This document shows positions 26,385-34,171 of a stretch of DNA of 64,000 nt, in pieces. Both the position numbers and the translations under genes were made by a program. The stretch spans positions 5,660,193-5,724,192 of the forward strand of contig NZ_CP036455.1 of the NCBI RefSeq assembly GCF_004323735.1, in the 5' to 3' direction. Positions within the stretch are counted from its first letter, which is position 1, and every line of letters starts with the position of its first letter. The DNA comes from Streptomonospora litoralis. GTDB taxonomy: Bacteria; Actinomycetota; Actinomycetes; Streptosporangiales; Streptosporangiaceae. The notes beneath the pieces were generated by a model. That model searched no databases, had not been told where the DNA came from, and saw only the letters and a program-made list of their open reading frames with translations.

Positions 26385-27596
26385 ATGGCCAGGAAGCCGT
26401 CCAGACACATGCAGACGCCGTCCACTGGCGACCGCAGACTCGCCGTCGTGATCGCGGCGGGATGGGGCGCCGCGACCGTACTGGTCCTCGTGCTGTGCGG
26501 CCTCGCCTGGTTGGCTTTGGGTATGCCCCGCTGGCAATCGGAACCTATTGTGACGCCGCGTCAGGCGGGTGAGATCCTGCGAATGGCTTTCGCCGTGGTT
26601 GCCGGCCTTGGCGGGGTCGCACTGCTCGTAATCGCCTACCGACGTCAGCGCACCACAGAGAACGGCGAGCAACGCGAGAACACACGGATGTTCACCGATC
26701 GGTTCACCACAGCCGCGGGGCAACTCGGCGACCCTCAGCCCGCGGTTCGGCTGGCGGGCGTGCATGCACTGACTCACCTGGCCGACGACGCCCCCGCCAA
26801 CTCACGGGTACTTCGACAGATGTGCATCGACGTGCTCTGCGCCTACTTCCGCATGCCGATGGAGGAGGCTCCGCAGGATCCGCCCTCCGGGGCAACACCG
26901 GAGGAATTGAAGGCTCACCATGCTGAACAACTAACCGCTAGGTCGATGCGCGAAATCCGCGCCACCATTATGCGCGTCATCGCCGACCACCTGCGCAAGG
27001 GCATCGGCGATCCTTCCGCTTGGCACGGGTACGACTTGGACTTCCGTGGCTCTGCGGTCGAGCACTGCGACTTCAGCGGCGCCTTGTTCATCGGCGGCCG
27101 CATCTCCTTCGCGGGAGCCGGATTCCAACTTCGCGGCCTCGGTTCGCCCGAGACTCCGTTCGGGGCGGAGCTTTCGTTTGCGGGGGCGAGGTTCGCTGGA
27201 GCATACGTCGACTTCAGCGGAGCGGGGTTCCACGGCGGCCGCCTTTCCTTCGCTGGAGCAGCCTTCGACCAAGGGGAAGTCTCCTTCGCAGGTGCTGGGT
27301 TCAGGCAGGTGCAAGCTTCCTTCGCTGGAGCCATGTTCGACGGAGGAAGGCTGGATTTCGACGGCGCGGGTTTCTCAGCATGCGAGATGTCGTTCGCCGG
27401 CGCCGAAATCACGTCTGGTGCGCCTTCCGCTGACGGGGCTGGCTTCAGCCACTGCAAGCTGGACTTCGTCGACGTGGTATCCGCGGCTTCGGCGGTGCTG
27501 CTGCAGGGTGCAAGCTTCGCTGACTGCGAAATACGCCTGGCCGATGACGCGAAAGGTACTGACAGCGGCTCCGGGAACGAGCAGCACATCCGATAG
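26385..27596 (+). CDS. Membrane protein with C-terminal pentapeptide-type repeats
   Basis: 403 aa. Two N-terminal transmembrane helices (AVVIAAGWGAATVLVLVLCG; MAFAVVAGLGGVALLVIAY) followed by a cytoplasmic helical region (FTTAAGQLGDPQPAVRLAGV) and, from about residue 215, a run of F-x-G-A-x-F units (GRISFAGAGF, LSFAGARFAG, LSFAGAAFDQ, VSFAGAGFRQ) forming a right-handed quadrilateral beta-helix. Base composition is lower in G/C at third positions than in its neighbours, hinting at transfer. No Shine-Dalgarno precedes the ATG. The role is unknown; similar proteins are frequent in actinobacteria. Confidence 0.82.
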   Translation: MARKPSRHMQTPSTGDRRLAVVIAAGWGAATVLVLVLCGLAWLALGMPRWQSEPIVTPRQAGEILRMAFAVVAGLGGVALLVIAYRRQRTTENGEQRENTRMFTDRFTTAAGQLGDPQPAVRLAGVHALTHLADDAPANSRVLRQMCIDVLCAYFRMPMEEAPQDPPSGATPEELKAHHAEQLTARSMREIRATIMRVIADHLRKGIGDPSAWHGYDLDFRGSAVEHCDFSGALFIGGRISFAGAGFQLRGLGSPETPFGAELSFAGARFAGAYVDFSGAGFHGGRLSFAGAAFDQGEVSFAGAGFRQVQASFAGAMFDGGRLDFDGAGFSACEMSFAGAEITSGAPSADGAGFSHCKLDFVDVVSAASAVLLQGASFADCEIRLADDAKGTDSGSGNEQHIR

Positions 27597-27642
27597 CGGC
27601 GGTGCCGCGGGATCGGCGTGCGAATCGCGCCATGTCGACGAA

Positions 27643-29604
27643 TCACCCCGGTGCCATGTCGACGAAGCGACTGTAGTGGCCCTGGAACGCGACGGTGACC
27701 GTGGCGGTGGGGCCGTTGCGGTGCTTGGCCACGATCAGGTCGGCTTCGCCCGCACGGGGGGACTCCTTTTCGTGGACGTCCTCGCGGTAGAGCAGGATGA
27801 CCATGTCCGCATCCTGCTCAATGCTGCCCGATTCACGAAGATCGCTAACTTGGGGTTTTTTGTCCGTTCTCTGCTCTGGACCGCGGTTGAGCTGGGAGAG
27901 CGCGATCACCGGCACGTCCAGCTCCTTGGCGAGGAGCTTGAGGGACCGCGACATCTCGGAGACCTCCTGCTGGCGGCTCTCCACGCGGCCGGCGGAGCTC
28001 ATCAGCTGCAGGTAGTCGACGATGATCAGTTTCAGGTCGTGCTGCTGCTTCAGGCGCCGGCACTTCGCGCGGATCTCCATCATCGAGAGGTTCGGCGAGT
28101 CGTCGATGAACAGCGGCGCGCCGGCGACCTCGCCCATGCGGCGGGCGAGGCGGGCCCAGTCGTCGTCGGTCATCAGGCCCGAGCGCATCGTGTGCAGCGG
28201 CACCCGCGCCTCCGCGGAGAGCAGGCGCATGACGATCTCGTTGCGGCCCATCTCCAGGCTGAAGAACACGCTGGTGAGCTGGTTCTTGATGGAGGCCGCG
28301 CGGGCGAAGTCCAGGGCGAGGGTGGAGTTGTGTGTGGGGATGCGCGCCCGCGTGGCCAGGTACAGGTGGTCGGGGTGGTCGACCTGGACGCAGCGCACCG
28401 GGACGCTGGGCACGCGCCGGGCGGCGACGATGCGGTGCGGCTCGTGGAGGTACTCGGGGCAATCGGGGTACTCCGCAGCCGCGGCGCCGTCCACAGGCTG
28501 GGGACCGACTGCGGCGGCCGCCGCCGGGACCGCCGCCGAGGCGCCTTCGCGCCGCCCGACGGCCGCCCGGTCGGGCGAGCCGGACCTCCGCCGCGCCGGG
28601 TCGGTTCCGGGTGCCGCGACGACGGTGCCCGCGGGCTCGGCGGCCGCGGCTTCCAGGGCGGCGGCGATTTCGCCCGTCGTCCGCAGGCTGTGGACCAGCG
28701 CCCCACCGCCGGCCCGGTACGCCGTCGGCCACTGGTGCTGTGCGTCGGCCACCACGCGCGTTCCGTCTGCAAAGCGCAGTTCGTAGCAGGGCCGCCCGTG
28801 CATGACCTCGGTGGCGGCGGCCACCCGGGTGGGCGAGCCGTCGGCGGCCACCAGCTCGTCGCCCTCGGCCACCGCGCCCATCGTGGTCCATCCCCGGGGT
28901 GTCGGCAGCGGGGTGTCCAGCGCCAGCGCCTTGCCCACCGCCGGGCGCGCCGCGATGATGACCATCTGGCCCGGGTGCAGCCCGTTGGAGAGCTGGTCGA
29001 AGTCGGTGAATCCGGTGGGCACACCGGTCATGGAGCCGTCGTGGGAGGAGATCGCCTCGATCTCGTCCAGCGCGCCGGGCATGATGTCGCTCAGCGGCAG
29101 GTAGTCCTCGCCGGTACGGCGCTCGGCGACCCGGTAGATCTCGGCTTGGGCGTGGTCGACCAGGTCGTCGACTTCGCCGTCGCCGGAGTAGCCGATCTGG
29201 GCGATGCGGGTGCCCGCCTCGACGAGGCGCCGCAGCACCGCCCGGTCGGAGACGATGCGCGCGTAGTAGCCGGCGTTCGCGGCCGTGGGGATGGACTCGG
29301 TGAGCGTGTGCAGGTACGGCGCTCCCCCGACCCGCGCGATCTCGCCGCGCTTGGTCAGTTCGGCGTTGACCGAGATGGCGTCCACCGGCTCGCCGCGGGA
29401 GAACAGGTCGACGGCGACGTCGAAGACCGTCTGGTGGGCCGGCCGGTAGAAGTCGGCGGACCGCACGATCTCGACCACCTGGGTGATGGCCTCCTTGGAC
29501 AGCAGCATGCCGCCGAGCACGCTCTGCTCGGCCATGATGTCGTGCGGCGGTGTGCGCTCGAAGCCGGTGCCGGTGTCGTCCGGCGGGTGTTCGGCGACGC
29601 TCAC
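27643..29604 (-). CDS. dnaB: Replicative DNA helicase DnaB containing an in-frame intein
   Basis: 653-residue precursor. The N-extein (1-225) has the DnaB N-terminal domain (AEQSVLGGMLLSKEAITQVV) and linker. It is interrupted inside Walker A (ARPAVGK | STLALDF) by a 201-residue intein (226-426). The C-extein (427-653) carries the remaining RecA-like motifs: VFFSLEMGRNEIVMRLLS, LIIVDYLQLM (Walker B), VIALSQLNRGPEQR, SIEQDADMVILLYR. Spliced helicase would be 452 aa, a normal length. A GTG start follows GGGGGA. Without splicing the P-loop is split, so activity depends on it. A DnaA-box cluster lies upstream (29692-29893). Confidence 0.95.
   Translation of the reverse strand: MSVAEHPPDDTGTGFERTPPHDIMAEQSVLGGMLLSKEAITQVVEIVRSADFYRPAHQTVFDVAVDLFSRGEPVDAISVNAELTKRGEIARVGGAPYLHTLTESIPTAANAGYYARIVSDRAVLRRLVEAGTRIAQIGYSGDGEVDDLVDHAQAEIYRVAERRTGEDYLPLSDIMPGALDEIEAISSHDGSMTGVPTGFTDFDQLSNGLHPGQMVIIAARPAVGKALALDTPLPTPRGWTTMGAVAEGDELVAADGSPTRVAAATEVMHGRPCYELRFADGTRVVADAQHQWPTAYRAGGGALVHSLRTTGEIAAALEAAAAEPAGTVVAAPGTDPARRRSGSPDRAAVGRREGASAAVPAAAAAVGPQPVDGAAAAEYPDCPEYLHEPHRIVAARRVPSVPVRCVQVDHPDHLYLATRARIPTHNSTLALDFARAASIKNQLTSVFFSLEMGRNEIVMRLLSAEARVPLHTMRSGLMTDDDWARLARRMGEVAGAPLFIDDSPNLSMMEIRAKCRRLKQQHDLKLIIVDYLQLMSSAGRVESRQQEVSEMSRSLKLLAKELDVPVIALSQLNRGPEQRTDKKPQVSDLRESGSIEQDADMVILLYREDVHEKESPRAGEADLIVAKHRNGPTATVTVAFQGHYSRFVDMAPG
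28327..28929 (-). mobile_element. DnaB mini-intein with class 3 features, no homing endonuclease
   Basis: Precursor residues 226-426. It begins with Ala (ALALDTPLPTPRGWTTMGAV) instead of Cys/Ser and ends RIPTHN before Ser427. The residues of the class 3 Trp-Cys-Thr motif are all visible: Trp292 in block B (ADAQHQWPT, with His290), Cys405 in block F (VRCVQVD), Thr424 in block G (IPTHN). In class 3 inteins the block F Cys starts splicing. The centre (about 300-395) is a low-complexity Ala/Pro/Arg linker with no LAGLIDADG motif, indicating loss of the endonuclease. The boundaries are set by the intact extein sequence on both sides. Confidence 0.9.
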
Positions 29605-29691
29605 GTGGATTCCCCCTGCTTCACGATCGGCATGTCCAGCATGCCCGAGCTTGGATTGTCGCTACTCGAGGACCCGCAGCGCAAAGCAGCC

Positions 29692-29893
29692 TGTGGACAT
29701 CGCTGGGGAGAACCTGTGGACGACTGGGGAGATCCTGCGGATAGCTTGTGCACAGTGCCTGTGGATAACTTGTGCGCGCCGTGCAGATATCCTGTGTGAC
29801 CTGCGCAGACTTTATGCACCGGCTGTGCGTGGAAGAAATTTCTCCATTCGCTTTCCACAAGTTATCCACAAGCTTCCCCCGATTGGTGGATAA
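29692..29893. promoter_or_regulatory. Cluster of DnaA boxes upstream of dnaB
   Basis: In about 200 bp there are two perfect 9-mers, TGTGGATAA (29760-29768) and TTATCCACA (29862-29870), in opposite orientation, plus near matches TGTGGACAT (29692), TGTGGACGA (29715), TGCGGATAG (29736), TTGTGCACA (29746), CTTTCCACA (29851) and TGGTGGATAA ending at 29893. The region separates the divergent dnaB and MATE genes and is visibly less GC-rich than both. Confidence 0.75.
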
Positions 29894-29939
29894 CCCCCGG
29901 TCAACCAGTCGAACACCTGTCCGCTATCGTTGCAAGGCC

Positions 29940-31292
29940 ATGCCCCGACTCCTCTCCGCGCCGCCCTTCCGCCACGCCCACGACCGGGAGATCTTCCGCC
30001 TCGCGGTCCCCACGTTCTTCGCACTCGTCTCCGAGCCGCTCTTCCTGCTCAGCGACTCCGCGATCGTCGGCACCCTGGGCACGGCGGAGCTCGGCGGGCT
30101 CGGTGTGGCGGGACAGGTGCTGATGACCCTGGCCAACCTGTGCATCTTCCTGGCCTACGGCACCACCTCGGCGGTGGCCCGCCGCTTCGGTGCCGGGGAG
30201 ACGGCCGCGGGACTGCGCAGCGGTATCGACGGGCTGTGGCTGGCGGTGCTCATCGGCGCGGCCATCCTCGCGATCGGGATGCCCGCCGCCCCCTGGCTGG
30301 TGCAGGCGCTCGGCGCCTCCCCCGACGTCGCCCCGCACGCACTGATCTACCTGCGGATCAGCCTGCTCAGCGCCCCCGGCCTGCTGATCATCATGGCCGG
30401 CACCGGCGTGCTGCGCGGGCTGCAGGACGCCACCACCCCGCTGGCCGTGTCGGTCGGCGCGAACCTGGCCAACATCGGGCTGGCCGCCCTCCTCGTCCTG
30501 GTATTGGACTGGGGCATCGCGGGATCGGCGTGGGCCACCGTCGCCGCCCAGAACACCGGCGCCGCGGTCTACGTGGCCGTCGTCTGGCGCGCCGCCCGAC
30601 GGCACGGCGTCTCTCCCGCACCCAGCGCGGCGGGGCTGCGCTCGGCCGCCGGAGCGGGGTTCGCGCTGTTCGTGCGCACCGTGTCGCTGCGCGTCGTGCT
30701 GGTGGTGTGCACCGCGGTCGCCGCCCGGCTGGGCGACCCCGAGATCGCCGCGCACCAGGTCGCGACGCAGATCTGGTCGCTGCTGGTGTTCGCGATGGAC
30801 GCCATCGCCATCGCCGGGCAGGCGATCATCGGCCGCTACCTCGGTTCGTCCGACGTCTCGGGCGCCCGCGCCGCCACCCGACGCATGGTCGAATGGGGCG
30901 TCTTCGCGGGGCTGGTGTTCACGGCGGTGGTGTTCGCGGCGCGGCCGTGGGCCCCGCTGCTGTTCACCGACGATGCCCAGGTACACCGCCTGCTGCTCGG
31001 GGCGCTCGTGGTGGTCGCGCTGATGCAGCCGCTGTCCGGGGTGGTGATGGTGCTCGACGGCATCCTGATGGGCGCCGGCGACCAGCGCTACCTGGCCTGG
31101 GCGAGCTTCTGGACGATGCTGGTCTTCCTGCCCTTCGCCGCCGCTGTGCGGTTCTGCCTGGCCGACGACGCCCAAGCCGGACTGGTCGGCCTGTGGTGCG
31201 CGTTCGCGGTGTGGATGACGGCCCGCGGCGCGACGCTTGCGCTGCGGGCACGCAGCGGAGCCTGGCTGGTCGCCGGGGCTGCCCGGCCTTGA
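29940..31292 (+). CDS. MATE-family efflux transporter (DinF-like)
   Basis: 450 aa with about 12 transmembrane helices in two related halves (REIFRLAVPTFFALVSEPLF; LFVRTVSLRVVLVVCTAVAA). DinF-branch features: LSDSAIVGTLGTAELGGLGV and AHQVATQIWSLLVFAMDAIA. Likely cation-coupled drug or metabolite exporter in the membrane. No clear Shine-Dalgarno; a TATCGT -10-like word lies close before the ATG, so a short or absent leader is possible. Its promoter must overlap the DnaA-box cluster. Confidence 0.88.
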   Translation: MPRLLSAPPFRHAHDREIFRLAVPTFFALVSEPLFLLSDSAIVGTLGTAELGGLGVAGQVLMTLANLCIFLAYGTTSAVARRFGAGETAAGLRSGIDGLWLAVLIGAAILAIGMPAAPWLVQALGASPDVAPHALIYLRISLLSAPGLLIIMAGTGVLRGLQDATTPLAVSVGANLANIGLAALLVLVLDWGIAGSAWATVAAQNTGAAVYVAVVWRAARRHGVSPAPSAAGLRSAAGAGFALFVRTVSLRVVLVVCTAVAARLGDPEIAAHQVATQIWSLLVFAMDAIAIAGQAIIGRYLGSSDVSGARAATRRMVEWGVFAGLVFTAVVFAARPWAPLLFTDDAQVHRLLLGALVVVALMQPLSGVVMVLDGILMGAGDQRYLAWASFWTMLVFLPFAAAVRFCLADDAQAGLVGLWCAFAVWMTARGATLALRARSGAWLVAGAARP

Positions 31293-31309
31293 CCCCGGCG
31301 GCCTCGCCC

Positions 31310-32128
31310 TCAGCGGTCCTCGGGGCTCACCGCGGGACCGTGGTAGAACAGCGCCCTCCGCTCGGTGGCCGGGACCTCGGGATAGGTGGGCAGGTGCGAC
31401 TCGGGTACGGCGTCGTCGCGCAGCACCACCCGCGCCTGAAGGCTGCGCATCCTGGACCCGACGTCGCCGCGCAGCCGCGGCAGCATGCCGTAGAGCTTGT
31501 CGCCCGGGCAACTGGTGGCGTTGTAGTCGCGGTGGCCGACGATCGCCCGCGCCGGGTTGAGGCCGTAGGCCAGGCACAGCCACGCGCAGGTCTCGACGAG
31601 CGCGCTCATCAGGTCCCGCGGCGGCGTCGCCGACATGTAGTTGCCCTCGTTCTCGATACCGATGGAGTGCGAGTTGTGGTTGGCCGTATGCGCGCCGACG
31701 ACGTGGTTGTCGTGCGTGATCGCCTTCAGCGAGCGGTTGCGGCCCTCCATAACGTGGCCGCCGCGGCTGATGGTGAGCTGCTGGCCGGTGTCGTCCCAGC
31801 CGTTGCTGTCCATGTGGTAGTTCTGAATCGAACGCGACAGCCGGAACGCGTGGTTCCGGGAGCGGTCGGAGCTGTTCCCGGTGGCGGTGTGGTGCACGAC
31901 GATCCGGTCGGGCGGCGCGCCCAGCACCGTCGCCCAACGCTTCGGCTTGCGGGCGTTCCATTCGCCGCGGTGGTAGATCCGCGGCCGGGGTAATGCGAGT
32001 GCGTCCTCGGCGGAAGCCAGGTCGATCGCACCGCCGAGAAGCACCCCGCCGGCCGCCAACGCGGCCCCGTGCAGGACACTTCGCCGTGCAACGCCCGTGT
32101 CCGCCCTGTCACCGTGATGACTGGACAT
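31310..32128 (-). CDS. Tat-exported PGRP-type N-acetylmuramoyl-L-alanine amidase
   Basis: 272 aa. A twin-arginine signal (ARRSVLHGAALAAGGVLLGG) precedes a peptidoglycan-recognition/amidase_2 domain with the expected metal and catalytic residues: RIVVHHTATGN, HSIGIENEGNYM, IVGHRDYNATSCPGDKLYG. It should cleave the MurNAc-L-Ala bond outside the cell. It converges on the MATE gene with a 17-bp gap. A second PGRP-type gene without signal peptide is at 56802. Confidence 0.87.
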   Translation of the reverse strand: MSSHHGDRADTGVARRSVLHGAALAAGGVLLGGAIDLASAEDALALPRPRIYHRGEWNARKPKRWATVLGAPPDRIVVHHTATGNSSDRSRNHAFRLSRSIQNYHMDSNGWDDTGQQLTISRGGHVMEGRNRSLKAITHDNHVVGAHTANHNSHSIGIENEGNYMSATPPRDLMSALVETCAWLCLAYGLNPARAIVGHRDYNATSCPGDKLYGMLPRLRGDVGSRMRSLQARVVLRDDAVPESHLPTYPEVPATERRALFYHGPAVSPEDR

Positions 32129-32249
32129 ACCGGCCCCACCCTTCCTGTGGAGTTACAGGCCCACAGGACAAGATAAGTCACTCTTTGCGGCTAAAGCGTT
32201 ACTAAAAGCAGTGGGCGTGTCGTGTCCTGCACCGCGTGGACGCACGAAA

Positions 32250-32280
32250 AGGCCCCGGCTCCCAACGGGAACCGGGGCCT
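32250..32280 (-). terminator. Intrinsic terminator of the rpsF-ssb-rpsR-rplI operon
   Basis: On the minus strand AGGCCCCGGTTCCCGTTGGG and its partner arm form a 13-bp stem (one mismatch) followed by TTTTC, 24 bases after the rplI stop. Confidence 0.85.
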
Positions 32281-32303
32281 GCGGCGCTGCTGGGCAGCTG
32301 TGC

Positions 32304-32750
32304 TCAGACGCCGACGACCTGCACCGCGATGGTGGCCGACACCTCGGGGTGCAGGCGGATCTGCACCTTGTGGTCGCCGACGGACTTGATCGGGTTGCGG
32401 ATCTCGATCCGGCGCTTGTCGACCTCGGGGCCGCCGGCCGACTTCACGGCCTGGGCGACGTCGGCGGCGGTGACCGAGCCGAACAGGCGGCCGCCGTCGC
32501 CGGCACGCTGGTCGAGCCGGACGCGCATGGCGTTCAGCCGACCGGCGACCTGCTGGGCGTCCTCCAGGTTGCGGATCTCCCGAGCGTCGCGGGCGCGGCG
32601 GATCGAGTCGATCTGCTTCTGGCCGCCGCGGGTCCACCGGATGGCGAAGCCGCGCGGCAGCAGGTAGTTGCGGCCGTAGCCGTCCCTCACCTCGACGACG
32701 TCGCCCGGGGCGCCGAGGCCGGTGACCTCTTGGGTCAGAATCAGCTTCAC
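32304..32750 (-). CDS. rplI: Large-subunit ribosomal protein bL9
   Basis: 148 aa, the standard length. The start [20 protein letters not shown] and [14 protein letters not shown] are the bL9 signature, followed by the long connecting helix and the C-terminal domain ending in [15 protein letters not shown] start at 32750 has GGGAGG six bases upstream. Last gene of the operon. Confidence 0.96.
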   Translation of the reverse strand: MKLILTQEVTGLGAPGDVVEVRDGYGRNYLLPRGFAIRWTRGGQKQIDSIRRARDAREIRNLEDAQQVAGRLNAMRVRLDQRAGDGGRLFGSVTAADVAQAVKSAGGPEVDKRRIEIRNPIKSVGDHKVQIRLHPEVSATIAVQVVGV

Positions 32751-32775
32751 GACAAACCTCCCTCGAAAATCCCCG

Positions 32776-33012
32776 TTAGCGAGCGGTGCTGGTGTAGGGC
32801 AGCAGCGCCATCTCGCGGGCGTTCTTGATCGCCGTGGCGACATCGCGCTGATGCTGCGTGCAGTTGCCGGTCACCCGACGAGCGCGGATCTTGCCGCGGT
32901 CGGAGATGAACTTACGCAGCAGCGTGGTGTCCTTGTAGTCGATGTAGGTCAGCTTTTCCTGACAGAACAGGCAAACCTTCTTCTTGGGCTTGCGCGCTGC
33001 CGGCTTCGCCAT
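32776..33012 (-). CDS. rpsR: Small-subunit ribosomal protein bS18, zinc-binding (C+) form
   Basis: 78 aa. The cysteines CLFC (near residue 14) and GNCTQH later mark the zinc-ribbon form; actinobacteria often carry an additional Zur-controlled C-minus copy elsewhere. The conserved core [20 protein letters not shown] is present. ATG 33012 has AAGGAG about eight bases upstream; an upstream in-frame start would add six residues and is less likely. Confidence 0.95.
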   Translation of the reverse strand: MAKPAARKPKKKVCLFCQEKLTYIDYKDTTLLRKFISDRGKIRARRVTGNCTQHQRDVATAIKNAREMALLPYTSTAR

Positions 33013-33121
33013 CGTGGTGCTCCTTTGCAAGAGCCCCGGATGTCCCGGGGATGGTCAATCGGACAGGGTTTCAGACATGCGCGGCCACACGGGCGCGCTG
33101 CCGACGTGGTAATGCGGCGGT

Positions 33122-33697
33122 CTAGAACGGAGGCTCGTCGGAGAAGCCTCCGCCGCCGAAGCCGCCGCCACCGCCACCGGTCGCCCACGGGTCGTCGGCC
33201 GGAGGGCCGGAACGGCCGCCCTGGGAGCCGCCGAAGCCGCCCCCCTGGTTGCCGTAGCCACCGCCCTGGCCGCCGCCTTGACCGCCGCCGTAACCTCCGC
33301 CACCGCCGAAACCGCCGCCTTGGCCGCCCTGGCGCTGCACCTTGGTCACCTTGGCGGTGGCGCTGCGCAGCGCGGGGCCGACCTCGTCGACGTCGATCTC
33401 GAAGACGGTGCGCTTCTCGCCTTCCTTGGTCTCGAACGAGCGCTGCTTGAGCCGGCCCTGCACGATGACGCGCATGCCGCGCTGCAGGCTCTCGGCGACG
33501 TTCTCCGCGTACTGCCGCCAGACGGAGCAGGTGAGGAACATCGACTCGCCGTCGCGCCACTCGCCGCTCTGCCGGTCGAAGATGCGCGGGGTCGAGGCGA
33601 CGCGGAAGTTGGCGACCGCGGCACCGCTGGGGGTGAATCGCAGTTCCGGATCGTCGACGAGGTTGCCGACGAGCGTGATCTGGGTTTCGCCTGCCAT
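33122..33697 (-). CDS. ssb: Single-stranded DNA-binding protein
   Basis: 191 aa. OB fold ([60 protein letters not shown]), a roughly 60-residue Gly/Gln-rich linker with GGGYGG-type repeats, and the acidic C-terminal tip ending DEPPF that binds partner proteins. GGAG precedes the ATG. Conserved position between rpsF and rpsR. Confidence 0.96.
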   Translation of the reverse strand: MAGETQITLVGNLVDDPELRFTPSGAAVANFRVASTPRIFDRQSGEWRDGESMFLTCSVWRQYAENVAESLQRGMRVIVQGRLKQRSFETKEGEKRTVFEIDVDEVGPALRSATAKVTKVQRQGGQGGGFGGGGGYGGGQGGGQGGGYGNQGGGFGGSQGGRSGPPADDPWATGGGGGGFGGGGFSDEPPF

Positions 33698-33790
33698 GGA
33701 TTGGCTCCGGGATGGGTAGTCGGATCAGGCGTGCGGGCGCAGAACGCCGATGCAGCGGACGCCGGTGGTCGCGGTCGGGGGCCCCGGGCC

Positions 33791-34081
33791 TCAGTGCGCC
33801 GAGGGGCGCAGGACCTTCGTGCGCAGCACGGCCTCGGTGAGGCCGAGCTGGCGGTCGAGCTCCTTGACCGTCGCGGGCTCGGCGGACAGGTCGATCACCG
33901 CGTAGATGCCGTCGCTGTTCTTGGCGATGTCGTAGGCAAGCCGGCGCTTGCCCCAGACGTCGACCTTCTCGACCGTGCCGCCGTCGTTGCGGACGACCCC
34001 CAGGAACTGCTCCAGCGACGGGGACACCGTGCGCTCATCGAGGCTGGGGTCGAGGATGACCATCACTTCGTAACGACGCAT
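33791..34081 (-). CDS. rpsF: Small-subunit ribosomal protein bS6
   Basis: 96 aa, standard length. [40 protein letters not shown] and the C-terminal [15 protein letters not shown] are diagnostic. First gene of the operon; GAGGAGGT lies upstream of the ATG at a longish spacing. Extending to 34159 would add residues with no homology character. Confidence 0.95.
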   Translation of the reverse strand: MRRYEVMVILDPSLDERTVSPSLEQFLGVVRNDGGTVEKVDVWGKRRLAYDIAKNSDGIYAVIDLSAEPATVKELDRQLGLTEAVLRTKVLRPSAH

Positions 34082-34171
34082 GGGCGTTCGTACCTCCTCT
34101 GGACTGTCGCGGCCATGGTCTCTCCATGGCAGGAGGGCATTGAGCCAGACGAAAGCCAAGGTTACCAGCCG

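Noticed and set aside
28327..28929. Homing endonuclease domain in the DnaB intein
   Set aside because: The central segment is low-complexity Ala/Pro/Arg with no LAGLIDADG-like or HNH motif.
29601..29869. Short frames within the DnaA-box cluster
   Set aside because: They owe their composition to repeated TGTGGATAA-type words; no start signal and no protein character.
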